From Gardnerella vaginalis (GTDB lineage Bacteria > Actinomycetota > Actinomycetes > Actinomycetales > Bifidobacteriaceae), in NCBI RefSeq assembly GCF_001546485.1, contig NZ_KQ956830.1, forward strand, positions 141,336 through 205,335: a stretch of 64,000 bases of DNA. The letters are read 5' to 3'. Below are positions 17,381-26,741 of this stretch, piece after piece. Made by a program: the position numbers and the translations under genes. Position 1 is the stretch's first letter; each line of letters opens with the position of its first letter. The notes under the pieces are model-generated. The model ran no database searches. It was not told where the DNA came from and was given only the letters and a program-made list of their open reading frames with translations.

Positions 17381-18721
17381 ATGTTCGATAATATTGTGAT
17401 GTTTGTTTTAATGGTGGTTGCTGTAGCAATAACCGCTGTTATTGTGCTGGCTATTGTTAAGCACAACTCTGGAACGCAAGGCGCTAATGGCGTAAACCAG
17501 CGCGAATTTAACGAATTGCGCTCGCAGTATGAACAAGCGCGCGCTCAAGCTCAAGAAAATGGCAATCAGGCTATACGGTATCGCACGCAAGCAGAGCAGC
17601 TTGCTGAGCGATTAAAGTTTGTTGAAGCAGAACTTGTTAAAGCGCAGCAAGCAGAGCAATTGCGAGTGAATCGCGAAGAACAATTGCGCGCAGAGCGAGA
17701 AGAACGCGAACGGTTAAATCGTGAAAAAACTTTGAAAGAGCAAGGTAAAGTCTTGGAAGCGCTTGCTCCAGTAAAAGACAATCTCGAAGCATTGAAGAAT
17801 AAAGTTTCGCAGATTGAAGAAGGGCGTAAGCAAGAAATGGGCGTGCTGAGCACTCAGCTTAAAGGCTTAAGTGAGCAGCAAACAAGGCTTGACCGCGAAA
17901 CAAGTTCGCTTTCTGCAGCATTGCGAAATAATAAGGTTCGCGGAGCTTGGGGTGAGGCTCAACTAAAGAATATTGTGGAATCTGCAGGCTTGCTTGAGCA
18001 TGTTGATTTTGATACGCAGGTTGTTGTAACTGGAGTAAATGGCGAGCAGCAGAGGCCAGATATGGTTGTGCATCTGCCAGGAGGCAAAACAATTCCAGTT
18101 GATGCAAAAGTTCCGTATGCGGATTATCAGCGAGCTTGCGAAATCCCAGATAATGCAAGTGACGAAGAATTAGCTAGAAGGAGCGAGCTTCTCAAAGCGC
18201 ATGCTAAGGCTTTGCGAGAACACGTGCGAGTATTAGGAGCTAAAGCGTATTGGCAGGCTTTTGAAACAGCACCAGACTTTGTAGTTGCATTTATTCCAAA
18301 CGAAGCGTTGCTTCAGGCGGCTCTTGAAGCGGATCCAACGCTTATGGATGATGCTTTTGCGCAAAAAGTAGCACTTACTTCACCAGTTACTTTGTGGGCT
18401 GTGCTTAAGTCTGTTGCGTACGCATGGCAGCAGCAAAGTCTTACAGATGATGCAAAAGAACTTTTCGATTTATCTAGAGAATTGTACGATCGCTTTGCGG
18501 TTCTTGGAGAAAATGCTTCAAAACTTGGCGTATCTTTGGCAAGAACAGTTGCAGCTTACAATAAGTTTGCTTCTTCGCTTGAGTCTAGAGTGTTGGTAAC
18601 AGCGCGTAAACTTCAGAAGTTAGACCAAAGTAAAGTTATTGCTTCAATAGATCTTATTGACTCTGATAAAGCTGATGTTAAAGAGCTGAGCGCTCCAGAA
18701 GTATCAGTAGAAGATCGTTAA
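17381..18721 (+). CDS. rmuC: DNA recombination protein RmuC homologue
   Basis: The 446-residue protein has an N-terminal membrane anchor (residues 4-26), a long coiled coil of about 150 residues rich in Gln, Glu and Arg, and the RmuC nuclease-like domain. That domain shows NNKVRGAWGEAQLKNIVE, QRPDMVVHLPGG and IPVDAKVPYADY, matching the PD-(D/E)xK core (RPD...DAK). RmuC limits inversions at short inverted repeats in E. coli. The start has only a weak ribosome site. It is followed by the Cys-tail protein and a SpoU methylase on the same strand. Confidence 0.93.
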   Translation: MFDNIVMFVLMVVAVAITAVIVLAIVKHNSGTQGANGVNQREFNELRSQYEQARAQAQENGNQAIRYRTQAEQLAERLKFVEAELVKAQQAEQLRVNREEQLRAEREERERLNREKTLKEQGKVLEALAPVKDNLEALKNKVSQIEEGRKQEMGVLSTQLKGLSEQQTRLDRETSSLSAALRNNKVRGAWGEAQLKNIVESAGLLEHVDFDTQVVVTGVNGEQQRPDMVVHLPGGKTIPVDAKVPYADYQRACEIPDNASDEELARRSELLKAHAKALREHVRVLGAKAYWQAFETAPDFVVAFIPNEALLQAALEADPTLMDDAFAQKVALTSPVTLWAVLKSVAYAWQQQSLTDDAKELFDLSRELYDRFAVLGENASKLGVSLARTVAAYNKFASSLESRVLVTARKLQKLDQSKVIASIDLIDSDKADVKELSAPEVSVEDR

Positions 18722-18779
18722 GCATAAAAACATTAAAGCATCAAAAATTGAACAACTCTAAACGCTAAGGAGTGCAAAA

Positions 18780-19628
18780 ATGGCAGAATTACAAGAGGAA
18801 CGCGCGGAACTTAAACGCATGCTTTGTTCGGATATGAGTGCGAAACCATTTAGCGAACTGTTTTCTGTTACATTTGCTCAGCGCGGCTCTAAGCTAGTTG
18901 GTGATGTTCTTTTTGATGCAATTGAGAAAGCTGGGTATTCGTTAGAGCGCGATGTTGACGCTGTTGGTGCGTTAACTGCTGCTGCTGTGCCGATGGTTTT
19001 TGCGCTTATTCATGCTGCAGAACGTAAAGGAATTGCACTCGACGGCTTTGTTATGGATTTTGTTTTCCCTGCAACAAAAGGTCCATCTGTTAAAGGCAAG
19101 CGAGTGCTGTTGCTTGATTCTTGGCTTTCTGAAAAATCGTATGTTCAAACTTCTTCGCTTGTGACTTTACGACACGGAAATGAATTAAGTCTTGATTTTG
19201 GTATTGTTCATCAGCAAGGCGCGCAAATTCTTGCTATAGTTGCATTAATTGGTGGTGTTGACGCCGACGAACAAGGCACAAGGCATCTTCAATTAGTAAA
19301 TCCAATAAGTGAGGAGAGTACTAAAATGGCATTTGTTCAAGCTTTCGGTGAAGAAGAATTACGTGCAGATGCAGATCACGAAGATTGCTGCAACGATCAT
19401 TGCTGTGGTGGTCATTGTGAGGTTAAATGCACGGGTGATTGCGCTCATGATGGTTGCACTGAGCCATGCTGTGAAGATAACTGCTGCGGTGGCCATTGCA
19501 AGGTAGAGTGCACTGGTGATTGTGCTCATGATGGTTGCACTGAGCCTTGCTGCGAGGATAACTGCTGTGGCGGTCACTGCAAGTCAGGTTGCACAGGAGA
19601 TTGCGCAACTGACGGCTGCCAAGACTAG
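18780..19628 (+). CDS. phosphoribosyltransferase-like protein with cysteine-rich repeat tail
   Basis: Residues about 1-185 resemble an orotate phosphoribosyltransferase-type fold, with VGALTAAAVPMVFALIHAA as a possible loop and GKRVLLLDSWLSEKSY where the PRPP-binding motif VLLxDD would be. The second acidic residue of that motif is replaced by Ser, so catalytic competence is uncertain. From residue 203 to the end lie three near-identical 26-27-residue units with eight cysteines and one or two histidines each. AAGGAG precedes ATG 18780. The tail looks like a metal-binding or disulfide-rich module; function unknown. Confidence 0.8.
   Translation: MAELQEERAELKRMLCSDMSAKPFSELFSVTFAQRGSKLVGDVLFDAIEKAGYSLERDVDAVGALTAAAVPMVFALIHAAERKGIALDGFVMDFVFPATKGPSVKGKRVLLLDSWLSEKSYVQTSSLVTLRHGNELSLDFGIVHQQGAQILAIVALIGGVDADEQGTRHLQLVNPISEESTKMAFVQAFGEEELRADADHEDCCNDHCCGGHCEVKCTGDCAHDGCTEPCCEDNCCGGHCKVECTGDCAHDGCTEPCCEDNCCGGHCKSGCTGDCATDGCQD
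19386..19625 (+). repeat. three 81-bp in-frame tandem repeats encoding the Cys-rich tail
   Basis: Units start at 19386, 19467 and 19548. Each encodes CC-x3-CC-GGHC-x3-CTGDCA-x-DGC; units one and two then end TEP and unit three ends QD. Synonymous changes between units show that the protein sequence, not just the DNA, has been kept. Confidence 0.9.
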
Positions 19629-19684
19629 TTGCAAAGACTAGATGCCAATACTAAGCAAAAGTATTAACGGAGCAAAACTTATAC

Positions 19685-20491
19685 ATGCACGAACCGAATC
19701 CAATTACTTTGGCTGCAAAAGCTTCCGATGAGCCAGAATTTCGACCTATAGGAGTTGGCCCGTGGGAAGAAGAACACCCAGGTGAGCCTCGTCCAGATAA
19801 TCCAGAATCGCCAAATTATGATGCGCGGTTTAGCACTGAATTACTAGACGAAGGCGACCAGCGTAACGTCTTAGACCGCTACCGATACTGGAAAGTAGAA
19901 GCTATAAAAGCGGATCTCGATTCTAAAGGCCGTCATGAGTTTGAAGTAGCTGTAGAAAATTGGACTCACGATTTCAACATAGGCTCTATGGTTCGCACTG
20001 CAAACGCGTTTACTGCGAAAAAAGTGTATATCGTAGGGCCTCATAAATGGAATCGCAAAGGCTCGTTAATGACTGAGCTTTACCAATACGTTGAGTGCTG
20101 CCCAACGATTGAAACTCTAGTGACTAATTGGCGCGAAGATATGCTTAAAGAAGCAGAAGAAGCGCATCAACTTTTGCTGAAAGCACAAGCAGAAGGCAAT
20201 AAAGAAGCCGAAAAAATCGCAAATATCAAGGAACAAGACGCTAAAAACGCTCGCGTTATAGCGCTCGATATTATTCCAGGCGCTGTTGCTATGGAAAACT
20301 ACAAGTTCCCTAAACGTTGTCTTATGCTTTTTGGTGCAGAAGGTCCAGGTCTTTCTAAAAAAGCACTAGAAATGGCGGATGACGTTGTTTATATTTCGCA
20401 ATTCGGCTCTGTTCGCTCGCTAAATGCAGGAGCTGCTGCGGCTGTTTCCATGCACGCGTGGATTGCGCAGCATGCAGCACCAAATTGCTGA
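19685..20491 (+). CDS. SpoU/TrmH-family RNA 2'-O-methyltransferase
   Basis: The 268-residue SAM-dependent enzyme carries the three SPOUT motifs: NIGSMVRTANAF near residue 101, LMLFGAEGPGLSKKAL near 217 and ISQFGSVRSLNAGAAAAVS near 238. These form the trefoil knot that binds SAM. It should methylate a ribose 2'-OH in tRNA or rRNA; the target is not clear. An unusual acidic N-terminal extension (residues 1-60) and a Glu/Lys-rich insertion near residues 155-190 are present. ACGGAG lies before ATG 19685 at a wide spacing. Confidence 0.88.
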   Translation: MHEPNPITLAAKASDEPEFRPIGVGPWEEEHPGEPRPDNPESPNYDARFSTELLDEGDQRNVLDRYRYWKVEAIKADLDSKGRHEFEVAVENWTHDFNIGSMVRTANAFTAKKVYIVGPHKWNRKGSLMTELYQYVECCPTIETLVTNWREDMLKEAEEAHQLLLKAQAEGNKEAEKIANIKEQDAKNARVIALDIIPGAVAMENYKFPKRCLMLFGAEGPGLSKKALEMADDVVYISQFGSVRSLNAGAAAAVSMHAWIAQHAAPNC

Positions 20492-20493
20492 GT

Positions 20494-20528
20494 CTTAATT
20501 AAAAACTTAATTAAAATCTTAATTAAAA
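20494..20528. repeat. three 12-bp repeats of CTTAATTAAAA
   Basis: Identical 11-mers CTTAATTAAAA start at 20494, 20506 and 20518, with a related GTTAATTAAAA at about 20556. They follow the stop codon of the SpoU gene by 2 bp and precede the ABC exporter by 110 bp. Confidence 0.8.
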
Positions 20529-20637
20529 TTTCAGCAGCAGAATCTCATCAGTAATGTTAATTAAAACGCAATAGCATGTACTCATAAACGTTTACATTTA
20601 ATGTGTATTTTTTTTTTATTTGTGATACTGTTAATTT

Positions 20638-21657
20638 ATGTTAGAATTCCAACATATTACAAAGCGTTTTGGCGAAAAAACAGCGCTTAATGACGTTTCT
20701 TTCGTCGCCGAAGACGGTAAAGTCACGGGCTTTTTGGGCCCTAACGGCGCTGGTAAATCTACTACCATGCGTTGTGCGTTAAATCTTATTCATGCCAGTA
20801 GTGGCACTTCTCTTATTGACGGCAAACCTTATGCAAAAATTGCCTCTCCAATGACGGAAGTTGGAGCAGTTCTTGATGCAAAGTCTGCTCACAGGGGTCG
20901 TACGGCTTACAATCACCTGTATTCGCTGGCTTTAACTCACGGAATATCAAAAAAGCGCGTTGATGAAGTGATTGATATTACTGGTTTATCAAGTGTTAAA
21001 ACCCGCAAAGCAGGCTCCTTCTCGCTCGGTATGAGCCAGCGTCTTTCCATTGCTGCAGCGCTTTTAGCAGACCCACACAATCTTATTTTGGACGAGCCAA
21101 TTAACGGCTTAGATCCAGAAGGCGTTAAGTGGGTTCGTGAATTATGCAAGTATTACGCAAGCGAAGGCCGCGCAATACTACTTAGCTCGCACTTAATGAG
21201 CGAAGTTGCGCTTACTGCAGATAACCTTGTGATTATTGCGCATGGCGAAATTTTGGAGCGCACAACAGTACAAGATTTTGTTGACGCACATTCGCAGCAC
21301 GCTGTGCGACTTGTAACTCCAGAAGGTGAAAAACTAAAGTCAGTGCTTGCTCAAAACAATCCTGAATGCAAGATTTTGCAAGATACTCGCACTCCTCAAG
21401 ATGTTCAAGAAGGCGAGCTTTTTAGAATAACAGGATGTGAGCTTAATCAGCTTGCTCGCGAAATTGCGGATAATCAAATTTTGGTATATCAGCTAGATCA
21501 AGAGCACGCATCACTTGAGGAAGCATATTTGGCTCTTACGCATGGTCAAGAGCAGTACGTAACGAAGGCTGTTCCTAGCAGCGGCGCGAAGCCAAGTGAA
21601 CAAAAGACTACTGAGCAAAGCGCAACGCAATCTAACAATGATGGGAGTGCAAAATGA
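20638..21657 (+). CDS. ABC-2 type transporter ATP-binding protein
   Basis: The 339-residue ATPase shows Walker A GPNGAGKSTTM, signature FSLGMSQRLSIA (SLGMS replacing the usual LSGGQ, as in many ABC-2 drug or lantibiotic-immunity exporters), Walker B NLILDEPINGLDPEG and H-loop LLSSHLMSE. The C-terminal 100 residues hold a DUF4162-like domain and a Ser/Thr/Gln-rich tail. It overlaps the permease gene by 4 bp (ATGA). The cargo is unknown. Confidence 0.92.
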   Translation: MLEFQHITKRFGEKTALNDVSFVAEDGKVTGFLGPNGAGKSTTMRCALNLIHASSGTSLIDGKPYAKIASPMTEVGAVLDAKSAHRGRTAYNHLYSLALTHGISKKRVDEVIDITGLSSVKTRKAGSFSLGMSQRLSIAAALLADPHNLILDEPINGLDPEGVKWVRELCKYYASEGRAILLSSHLMSEVALTADNLVIIAHGEILERTTVQDFVDAHSQHAVRLVTPEGEKLKSVLAQNNPECKILQDTRTPQDVQEGELFRITGCELNQLAREIADNQILVYQLDQEHASLEEAYLALTHGQEQYVTKAVPSSGAKPSEQKTTEQSATQSNNDGSAK

Positions 21658-22643
21658 GTGAGCAAGTAGCAAACCAACAAGTGCAATCTTCTGAGTTCAA
21701 TGCACACCAATCCAACGCGTACAAAACAGGCCGCAGCATGAACGCTCAACACTTGCGCCTAACATTTATGCACACGCTTAAATCCGAGATTGTTAAGTTG
21801 CGCGGACTCGCGTCAACATGGTGGTGCATGGCATTAGCTATTGTTTTGCCAGTAATCTTTAGCTTTATTATCGCGATTGTGCAAAAAGCAATGTCTAAAG
21901 TTGACATTAAGAATGGAGCAAATCAAGGTAGATCAAGCGCTGCAATTACTGTTGGGCCAAGCAATAAAAGCAGCCTTATTGCATCTCAAGATAGCATTTT
22001 CCACTTAGTTATTAGTTTTGCTTCTGTATCTTTGATTGTTTTGGCGATTTTTGCAGTGCTTGCTGTAACCGCGGAACATTCTACGACTTCAATTCAGGCT
22101 TCTCTTACTGCCGTACCTCGAAGGGGTATGTTCTTTACGGCTAAGTTTATAGCGGTTGCAATCTACGTTTTTGTAGTGCAACTTATTGCAATGGCAGTTT
22201 CGTTAGCTGCTGCAGAATTAGCTTTTATGGGAGATAACATTTCCGGATTATCTGGAAGCAGCGCGTGGAAATTGCCTCTTACGCTGTTTCTTGGATCTCC
22301 TGCAATTATGGTTGTTGTAGCAGCAATGGCGTACGGTTTTGGCATGATTTGCAAGTCAACTGCTGGCGGAATTATGTGCGTTATTGGAGCCGTGATGATT
22401 TTGCCTAGTGTTGTTAGCATTATTATGTTTGCGAGCAATTTCGCGAAGTGGAATTCAATACTTATGCAGCTTTTGCCAGCCGCAGCGGTAGAGAAATTCT
22501 TGGGCGGCTCCCCTAATTCGGGTGCACAGCTTCCACCAAACGCATATATTTTCACATGGTGGCAATCAGGCTTGGTGGTTCTCGCTTGGGGCGTAATCAT
22601 GTATGCAATTGGCCACGTTGTTGAAAAGCATCGCGATATTTAA
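21654..22643 (+). CDS. ABC-2 type transporter permease
   Basis: The 329-residue protein has a hydrophilic N-terminus of about 50 residues and six hydrophobic segments from residue 57 on, with motifs such as TAEHSTTSIQASLTAVPRR after the second segment, as in ABC-2 permeases. It pairs with the overlapping ATPase upstream. Transcription ends at the strong shared terminator before vaginolysin. Confidence 0.9.
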   Translation: MSEQVANQQVQSSEFNAHQSNAYKTGRSMNAQHLRLTFMHTLKSEIVKLRGLASTWWCMALAIVLPVIFSFIIAIVQKAMSKVDIKNGANQGRSSAAITVGPSNKSSLIASQDSIFHLVISFASVSLIVLAIFAVLAVTAEHSTTSIQASLTAVPRRGMFFTAKFIAVAIYVFVVQLIAMAVSLAAAELAFMGDNISGLSGSSAWKLPLTLFLGSPAIMVVVAAMAYGFGMICKSTAGGIMCVIGAVMILPSVVSIIMFASNFAKWNSILMQLLPAAAVEKFLGGSPNSGAQLPPNAYIFTWWQSGLVVLAWGVIMYAIGHVVEKHRDI

Positions 22644-22683
22644 ATCTCTGCAAATAATATTTTGCAAATAAAATTTAACAAAT

Positions 22684-22733
22684 AAAATAAGGGCTTTATC
22701 TCGTAACTGGCTACAAGATAAAGCCCTTATTTT
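22684..22733. terminator. perfect 18-bp bidirectional terminator between the ABC permease gene and vaginolysin
   Basis: Bases 22684-22701 and 22716-22733 are perfect inverted repeats over 18 bp (core AAGGGCTTTATCT/AGATAAAGCCCTT) around a 14-nt loop, with A-runs and T-runs at the outer ends. It serves both convergent genes. Confidence 0.95.
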
Positions 22734-22791
22734 ATTTACTTTTCTATTTTTCTATATTTATTTTTTCTATATTTAATTATGTGCTATGAGT

Positions 22792-24342
22792 TCAGTCATT
22801 CTTCACAGTTTCAGATACATGTGGCCATAAGGTCGTACCCCAGTTGGTAATGGTGCGCTGACGAACGAGTGGCAAATCGGAGCGATCGTACACGGTGCGC
22901 CATGGTTCCCAAACTAAGCCGGTCTTTTCTTGCAGCTTGATACGAAGGTTGCGTACATTACCCTTGAACTGGATAGTTGTATTGAAGTGAGATGTGCGGT
23001 ACTTGCCGTTGCCTTCCCAAGCGCGAGAACGCACGTAAGGAGTGCCATCAATCTCAGTGCCGTACTCATCCCAGTAGATATAGTAACGAGCTACGTAAGC
23101 TCCACGGTGATCCAAAGTCAAATAACCGTCGCGATAAGAAGAAACCTTGGTTTCAATATAGTCGCTATTGGATTGCAATGTAGCTACTTCGTTATCCTTA
23201 ACGAAAGAAGTAGTGTAAGCAATCGGTACAGCTGGGCTGGAGGTGCTCAAGTTAGCACCTTCCTGAATCAAAGACTTCAGCGTATTGATATCGCCAGTAA
23301 TAACTTTAGCTGCACCGTTAGCGCTACCGCCGAGGATTACAGCGGTTACAGAAGTATTCTGCAAAATGCGGTGGAACTCGGTATTTGGCTTAATTTCAAC
23401 ACCCTTAATAGCGGCTTCCACAGCAGCCTGGAAATCAGTGCTCTTGCTGCGGGTATCAAACTTCACATACATAGAGCGACCGTAGGATACGTTTGAAACA
23501 TATACTGGAGGGCGCTTGCTATCAATGCCGCGGCTCTTCAAGTTTTCTGCTGTAGTGCATGGTGCGAAGAAGTCAGCTGGGCTATCTGGAGCGTCAACGC
23601 TTACTGTGTAGTAAGTTTGTTTGAAGTTCACAATTTGAGTCTGCTTCTCACCCTTGTGCACAGCGTCGAAATCAATCTTCAGCGGAACGCCAATCTTCGC
23701 AAAATCAGCACCGAACTTAGCCTTGAGCTGATTCATGCTTTGTGCGCTTGCAGAATCGTACTGCATGCGAGCAGCCACATGATGGCTTGCAGCATATTGT
23801 GCATTCCACTTGGAAACTAAGCCGTTCACAGCGGAAGTTACAGAGCTCTTGGTTGGGCGCTGAACAGTTACAGCACTTTCGCCGCCGTGGAATCCTGGCA
23901 AATCAACGCTCAACGTGATTGGAGCGCGGTTTGCAGAAATCAGGCTTGGCATATTGTCCATCAAATTCTTATCAGCACGGAAAAGAGCACCTGGGTATAC
24001 GCGATCATCGTTGGCGGAAGTAACCGACAAGTTTGAAGTTGTGTTTGTGATGTTCTTCTTCTGATGCTCAACAACAACGAATTCGCTGCCATTGTTGAAG
24101 CTGTCGCTTGAGAATTTGTTGTCAATGGTTTCGCCATGACGTGCGAGAATATTTGTTTTATCGTATTGCAAATCCCACAAATAATTGTTCAGAGCATCCT
24201 TGCTAGCTGCGCAGGATGGGGTTGGTTCTGGGGCTTTTGGTGCAGGAGCAGCCATTGCTGGCGCTGCCAAACCTTGTGGGAGAATAGTTGCGCCGGCAAG
24301 CAACAACATTGCTGCATTACGGTAGAACTTTATCTTCTTCAT
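22792..24342 (-). CDS. vly: vaginolysin, cholesterol-dependent pore-forming cytolysin
   Basis: The 516-residue secreted toxin forms large pores in human cell membranes. A signal peptide spans about residues 1-31 and ends AAPAMA-AP. The undecapeptide EKTGLVWEPWR occupies residues 472-482; Pro480 matches the known vaginolysin residue, replacing Trp of the classical ECTGLAWEWWR. The Thr504-Leu505 pair of the cholesterol-recognition loop is present. YIYWDEYGTE begins the Y-x-Y-x14-R-S signature of human CD59-binding cytolysins. The length equals a complete toxin with no frameshift. AGAAGGA lies 7 nt before the ATG. It is monocistronic, with a strong terminator and a 520-bp upstream region. Confidence 0.98.
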   Translation of the reverse strand: MKKIKFYRNAAMLLLAGATILPQGLAAPAMAAPAPKAPEPTPSCAASKDALNNYLWDLQYDKTNILARHGETIDNKFSSDSFNNGSEFVVVEHQKKNITNTTSNLSVTSANDDRVYPGALFRADKNLMDNMPSLISANRAPITLSVDLPGFHGGESAVTVQRPTKSSVTSAVNGLVSKWNAQYAASHHVAARMQYDSASAQSMNQLKAKFGADFAKIGVPLKIDFDAVHKGEKQTQIVNFKQTYYTVSVDAPDSPADFFAPCTTAENLKSRGIDSKRPPVYVSNVSYGRSMYVKFDTRSKSTDFQAAVEAAIKGVEIKPNTEFHRILQNTSVTAVILGGSANGAAKVITGDINTLKSLIQEGANLSTSSPAVPIAYTTSFVKDNEVATLQSNSDYIETKVSSYRDGYLTLDHRGAYVARYYIYWDEYGTEIDGTPYVRSRAWEGNGKYRTSHFNTTIQFKGNVRNLRIKLQEKTGLVWEPWRTVYDRSDLPLVRQRTITNWGTTLWPHVSETVKND

Positions 24343-24864
24343 ATATTTCCTTCTATTTTTTAAAATATTTTCGATTATTATTTTTCAGATTATTGTTCTT
24401 GTGAGAGGCTGTAATTTATTTGCTTCTGTGCATGATATGCTTCTCTGCATTAGTTTTAGCATCTCACATCACCTGATTATTACATACTTTTTTATTTATG
24501 CGATAGAGAGCTAAAATAAATTTTCATACTTTAAACAAATGCTTAAATATTGCTGAAATACCAACATTCTTCCATTACGCCATTTTTGAGCTTACGGCGT
24601 GTTGGGATAGAATGAACTGCAAATTTCGCCATTTTTATACGTGATAATTTTGTGAAAATATATGTAAATGTATGCAATAATCAATATCTGCGTGATAACC
24701 GACTCTCTTTTTAAATATCGTCATACAATGTTCTCTTGAAAAGATGGATCAATAATCTAGTGCGCATTTCAGGAAAATATTGCTGCAATAATGTGTGTAA
24801 AGCTTTTATCCACATTACTTTTTCTGTTATGCGAAGGTCACGCATCACACATATAGTTGAGGTT
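24343..24864. other. intergenic region between vly and gatC
   Basis: An AT-rich 520 bp region holding the divergent promoters of vly and gatCAB. I see no convincing gene. TTATCCACA (DnaA-box consensus) occurs at 24806-24814 within AGCTTTTATCCACATTA (24801-24817), a 17-mer repeated at 45003. Candidate promoter boxes exist on both strands but none is clear enough to assign. Confidence 0.5.
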
Positions 24865-25161
24865 ATGCCTACATTCACACGCGAAGAAATTGAGCATCTG
24901 GGAGTTCTTTCCCAGATTGCGCTTAGCGACGAAGAAATTAGTCGCTTGCAGGGCGAATTGAACGTCATTGCAGAATCTATTAATAAAGTACAGGAAGTTG
25001 CTGGCGAAGATGTGCCACCTACTGCAAATCCTGTGCCTCTTGAAGCGTATTTGCGCCCTGATGTGCCTGCTACGCCATTAACTCAGGAGGAAGCGCTTTC
25101 TGGCGCTCCTAAGAGCGAGTCTGGCATGTTTGTAGCGCCTCGCATTTTGGGGGAGGAATAA
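24865..25161 (+). CDS. gatC: Asp-tRNA(Asn)/Glu-tRNA(Gln) amidotransferase subunit C
   Basis: The 98-residue subunit wraps around GatA and GatB in the amidotransferase. It starts [20 protein letters not shown] and has the C-terminal consensus [16 protein letters not shown] and [14 protein letters not shown] 24865 gives the family's usual length; the open frame continues upstream without a family-like sequence. A GAGG lies close to the start. It is the first gene of gatCAB, 6 bp from gatA. Confidence 0.95.
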   Translation: MPTFTREEIEHLGVLSQIALSDEEISRLQGELNVIAESINKVQEVAGEDVPPTANPVPLEAYLRPDVPATPLTQEEALSGAPKSESGMFVAPRILGEE

Positions 25162-25167
25162 AATAAC

Positions 25168-26709
25168 ATGACTAATACTCAAGATTTAGTGAAGCTTTCT
25201 GCTGCTCAAATGGCTGCAGCAGTCAAAGCTAAAGAAGTTTCTAGTCGCGAACTTGTTGAAGCTCACTTGTCGGTCATTGAATCTGCAGAACCAGAAATTA
25301 AGGCGTTCTTGCAGGTGTCTGCAGATCAGGCTCTTGAGCAGGCAGATGCGTTTGATGCCAAGAATGCTAAGGGTGAAACTGAAGGTTTGCCTGAGTTAGC
25401 TGGTGTGCCAATTGCAATCAAGGACATGATTGTCACTAAGGGCATTCCTACTACTGCAGCATCTAAGATTCTTGAAGGCTGGGTTCCGCCTTACGATGCT
25501 ACTGTTATTGAAAAACTTAAGGCAGCTGGTATGCCAATTCTCGGCAAGACTAATTTGGATGAGTTTGCTCAGGGTTCTTCCACTGAACATTCTGCTTATC
25601 AGACGACTTGCAACCCTTGGGATACTGAGCGCGTTCCAGGCGGCTCAGGTGGCGGTTCAGCAGCTGCTGTTGCCGCATTCGAAGCTCCTATTGCTTTGGG
25701 TACAGATACGGGCGGTTCTATTCGCCAGCCAGGTGCTCTAACTGGTACCGTTGGCGCAAAGCCAACTTACGGCGGCGTTAGCCGTTTTGGTGCAATTGCT
25801 ATGGCAAGCTCCTTGGATCAGATTGGTCCTGTTTCTCGCACTGTTCTTGATTCTGCTTTATTGCAGGAAATTATTGGTGGTCATGATGAGCGCGATTCCA
25901 CTTCTATTCCAGCTCCAGTTCCTCCAATGGCTCAAGCGGCTCGCGAAGGATCTCGCCGTGATTTGAAGGGCTTGAAAGTTGGTTTAGTTAAGGAGCTTAG
26001 TGGCGACGGATTCCAGCCAGGCGTTGAAGCACGCTTTAATGAGGCTGTGCAGCTGCTTAAGGATATGGGTGCAGAGGTTACAGAAGTTTCCTGTCCTCAT
26101 TTCCCGTACTCTTTGGCTGCATACTACATTATTATGCCTTCAGAAGTAAGCTCCAACTTGGCTCGTTACGATGGTATGCGTTACGGTTTGCGCGTAATGC
26201 CACCAGCCGATAAGCCTCAGACAGCTGCGAATATGATGGCTGCAACTCGTGAAGCTGGCTTCGGCGACGAAGTAAAGCGTCGTATTATTCTCGGCACTTA
26301 CGCACTTTCCGCAGGTTATTACGATGCATGGTACGGTTCTGCTCAAAAGGTTCGTACGCTTATTATTCGCGATTTCGAAGAAGCGTTTAAGAAGGTAGAT
26401 GTTCTCGTTTCTCCAACAAGCCCTACAACAGCATTTAAGTTTGGCGAAAAGATGAACGATCCGCTTTCCATGTACATGAATGATATTGCTACGATTCCTG
26501 CAAACATGGCTGGCGTTCCAGCTTTGAGCCTTCCAGCTGGCTTAAGCGACGATGGCCTGCCTGTTGGTATTCAGATTATTGCTCCGCAATGCCATGATGA
26601 AAAGATGTACAAGCCTGCAGCAGCGTTGGAAGCAGCGCTCGAAGAGCAGTGGGGCGGTCCAATTTGGAAGTCACTTAAAGCCGGCTGGCTCGATTCATTG
26701 GCTAAGTAA
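25168..26709 (+). CDS. gatA: Asp-tRNA(Asn)/Glu-tRNA(Gln) amidotransferase subunit A
   Basis: The 513-residue amidase subunit releases ammonia from glutamine for the transamidation of Glu-tRNA(Gln) or Asp-tRNA(Asn). The Ser-cisSer-Lys triad is visible: Lys85 in IAIKDM, the Gly/Ser loop [11 protein letters not shown] at residues 158-168 with Ser160, and Ser184 in [19 protein letters not shown] precedes ATG 25168. Middle gene of gatCAB. Confidence 0.98.
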   Translation: MTNTQDLVKLSAAQMAAAVKAKEVSSRELVEAHLSVIESAEPEIKAFLQVSADQALEQADAFDAKNAKGETEGLPELAGVPIAIKDMIVTKGIPTTAASKILEGWVPPYDATVIEKLKAAGMPILGKTNLDEFAQGSSTEHSAYQTTCNPWDTERVPGGSGGGSAAAVAAFEAPIALGTDTGGSIRQPGALTGTVGAKPTYGGVSRFGAIAMASSLDQIGPVSRTVLDSALLQEIIGGHDERDSTSIPAPVPPMAQAAREGSRRDLKGLKVGLVKELSGDGFQPGVEARFNEAVQLLKDMGAEVTEVSCPHFPYSLAAYYIIMPSEVSSNLARYDGMRYGLRVMPPADKPQTAANMMAATREAGFGDEVKRRIILGTYALSAGYYDAWYGSAQKVRTLIIRDFEEAFKKVDVLVSPTSPTTAFKFGEKMNDPLSMYMNDIATIPANMAGVPALSLPAGLSDDGLPVGIQIIAPQCHDEKMYKPAAALEAALEEQWGGPIWKSLKAGWLDSLAK

Positions 26710-26741
26710 GGTTAAGTAAAGCTTAAGTAAGAAGGATTCTC

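Noticed and set aside
22930..23496. 188-codon plus-strand frame opposite vaginolysin
   Set aside because: It lies wholly inside the toxin gene on the other strand and has no ribosome site or family features.
24801..24817. Chromosome origin suggested by a DnaA box
   Set aside because: Only one perfect box is seen here and one at 45008, with no dnaA, dnaN or box cluster.
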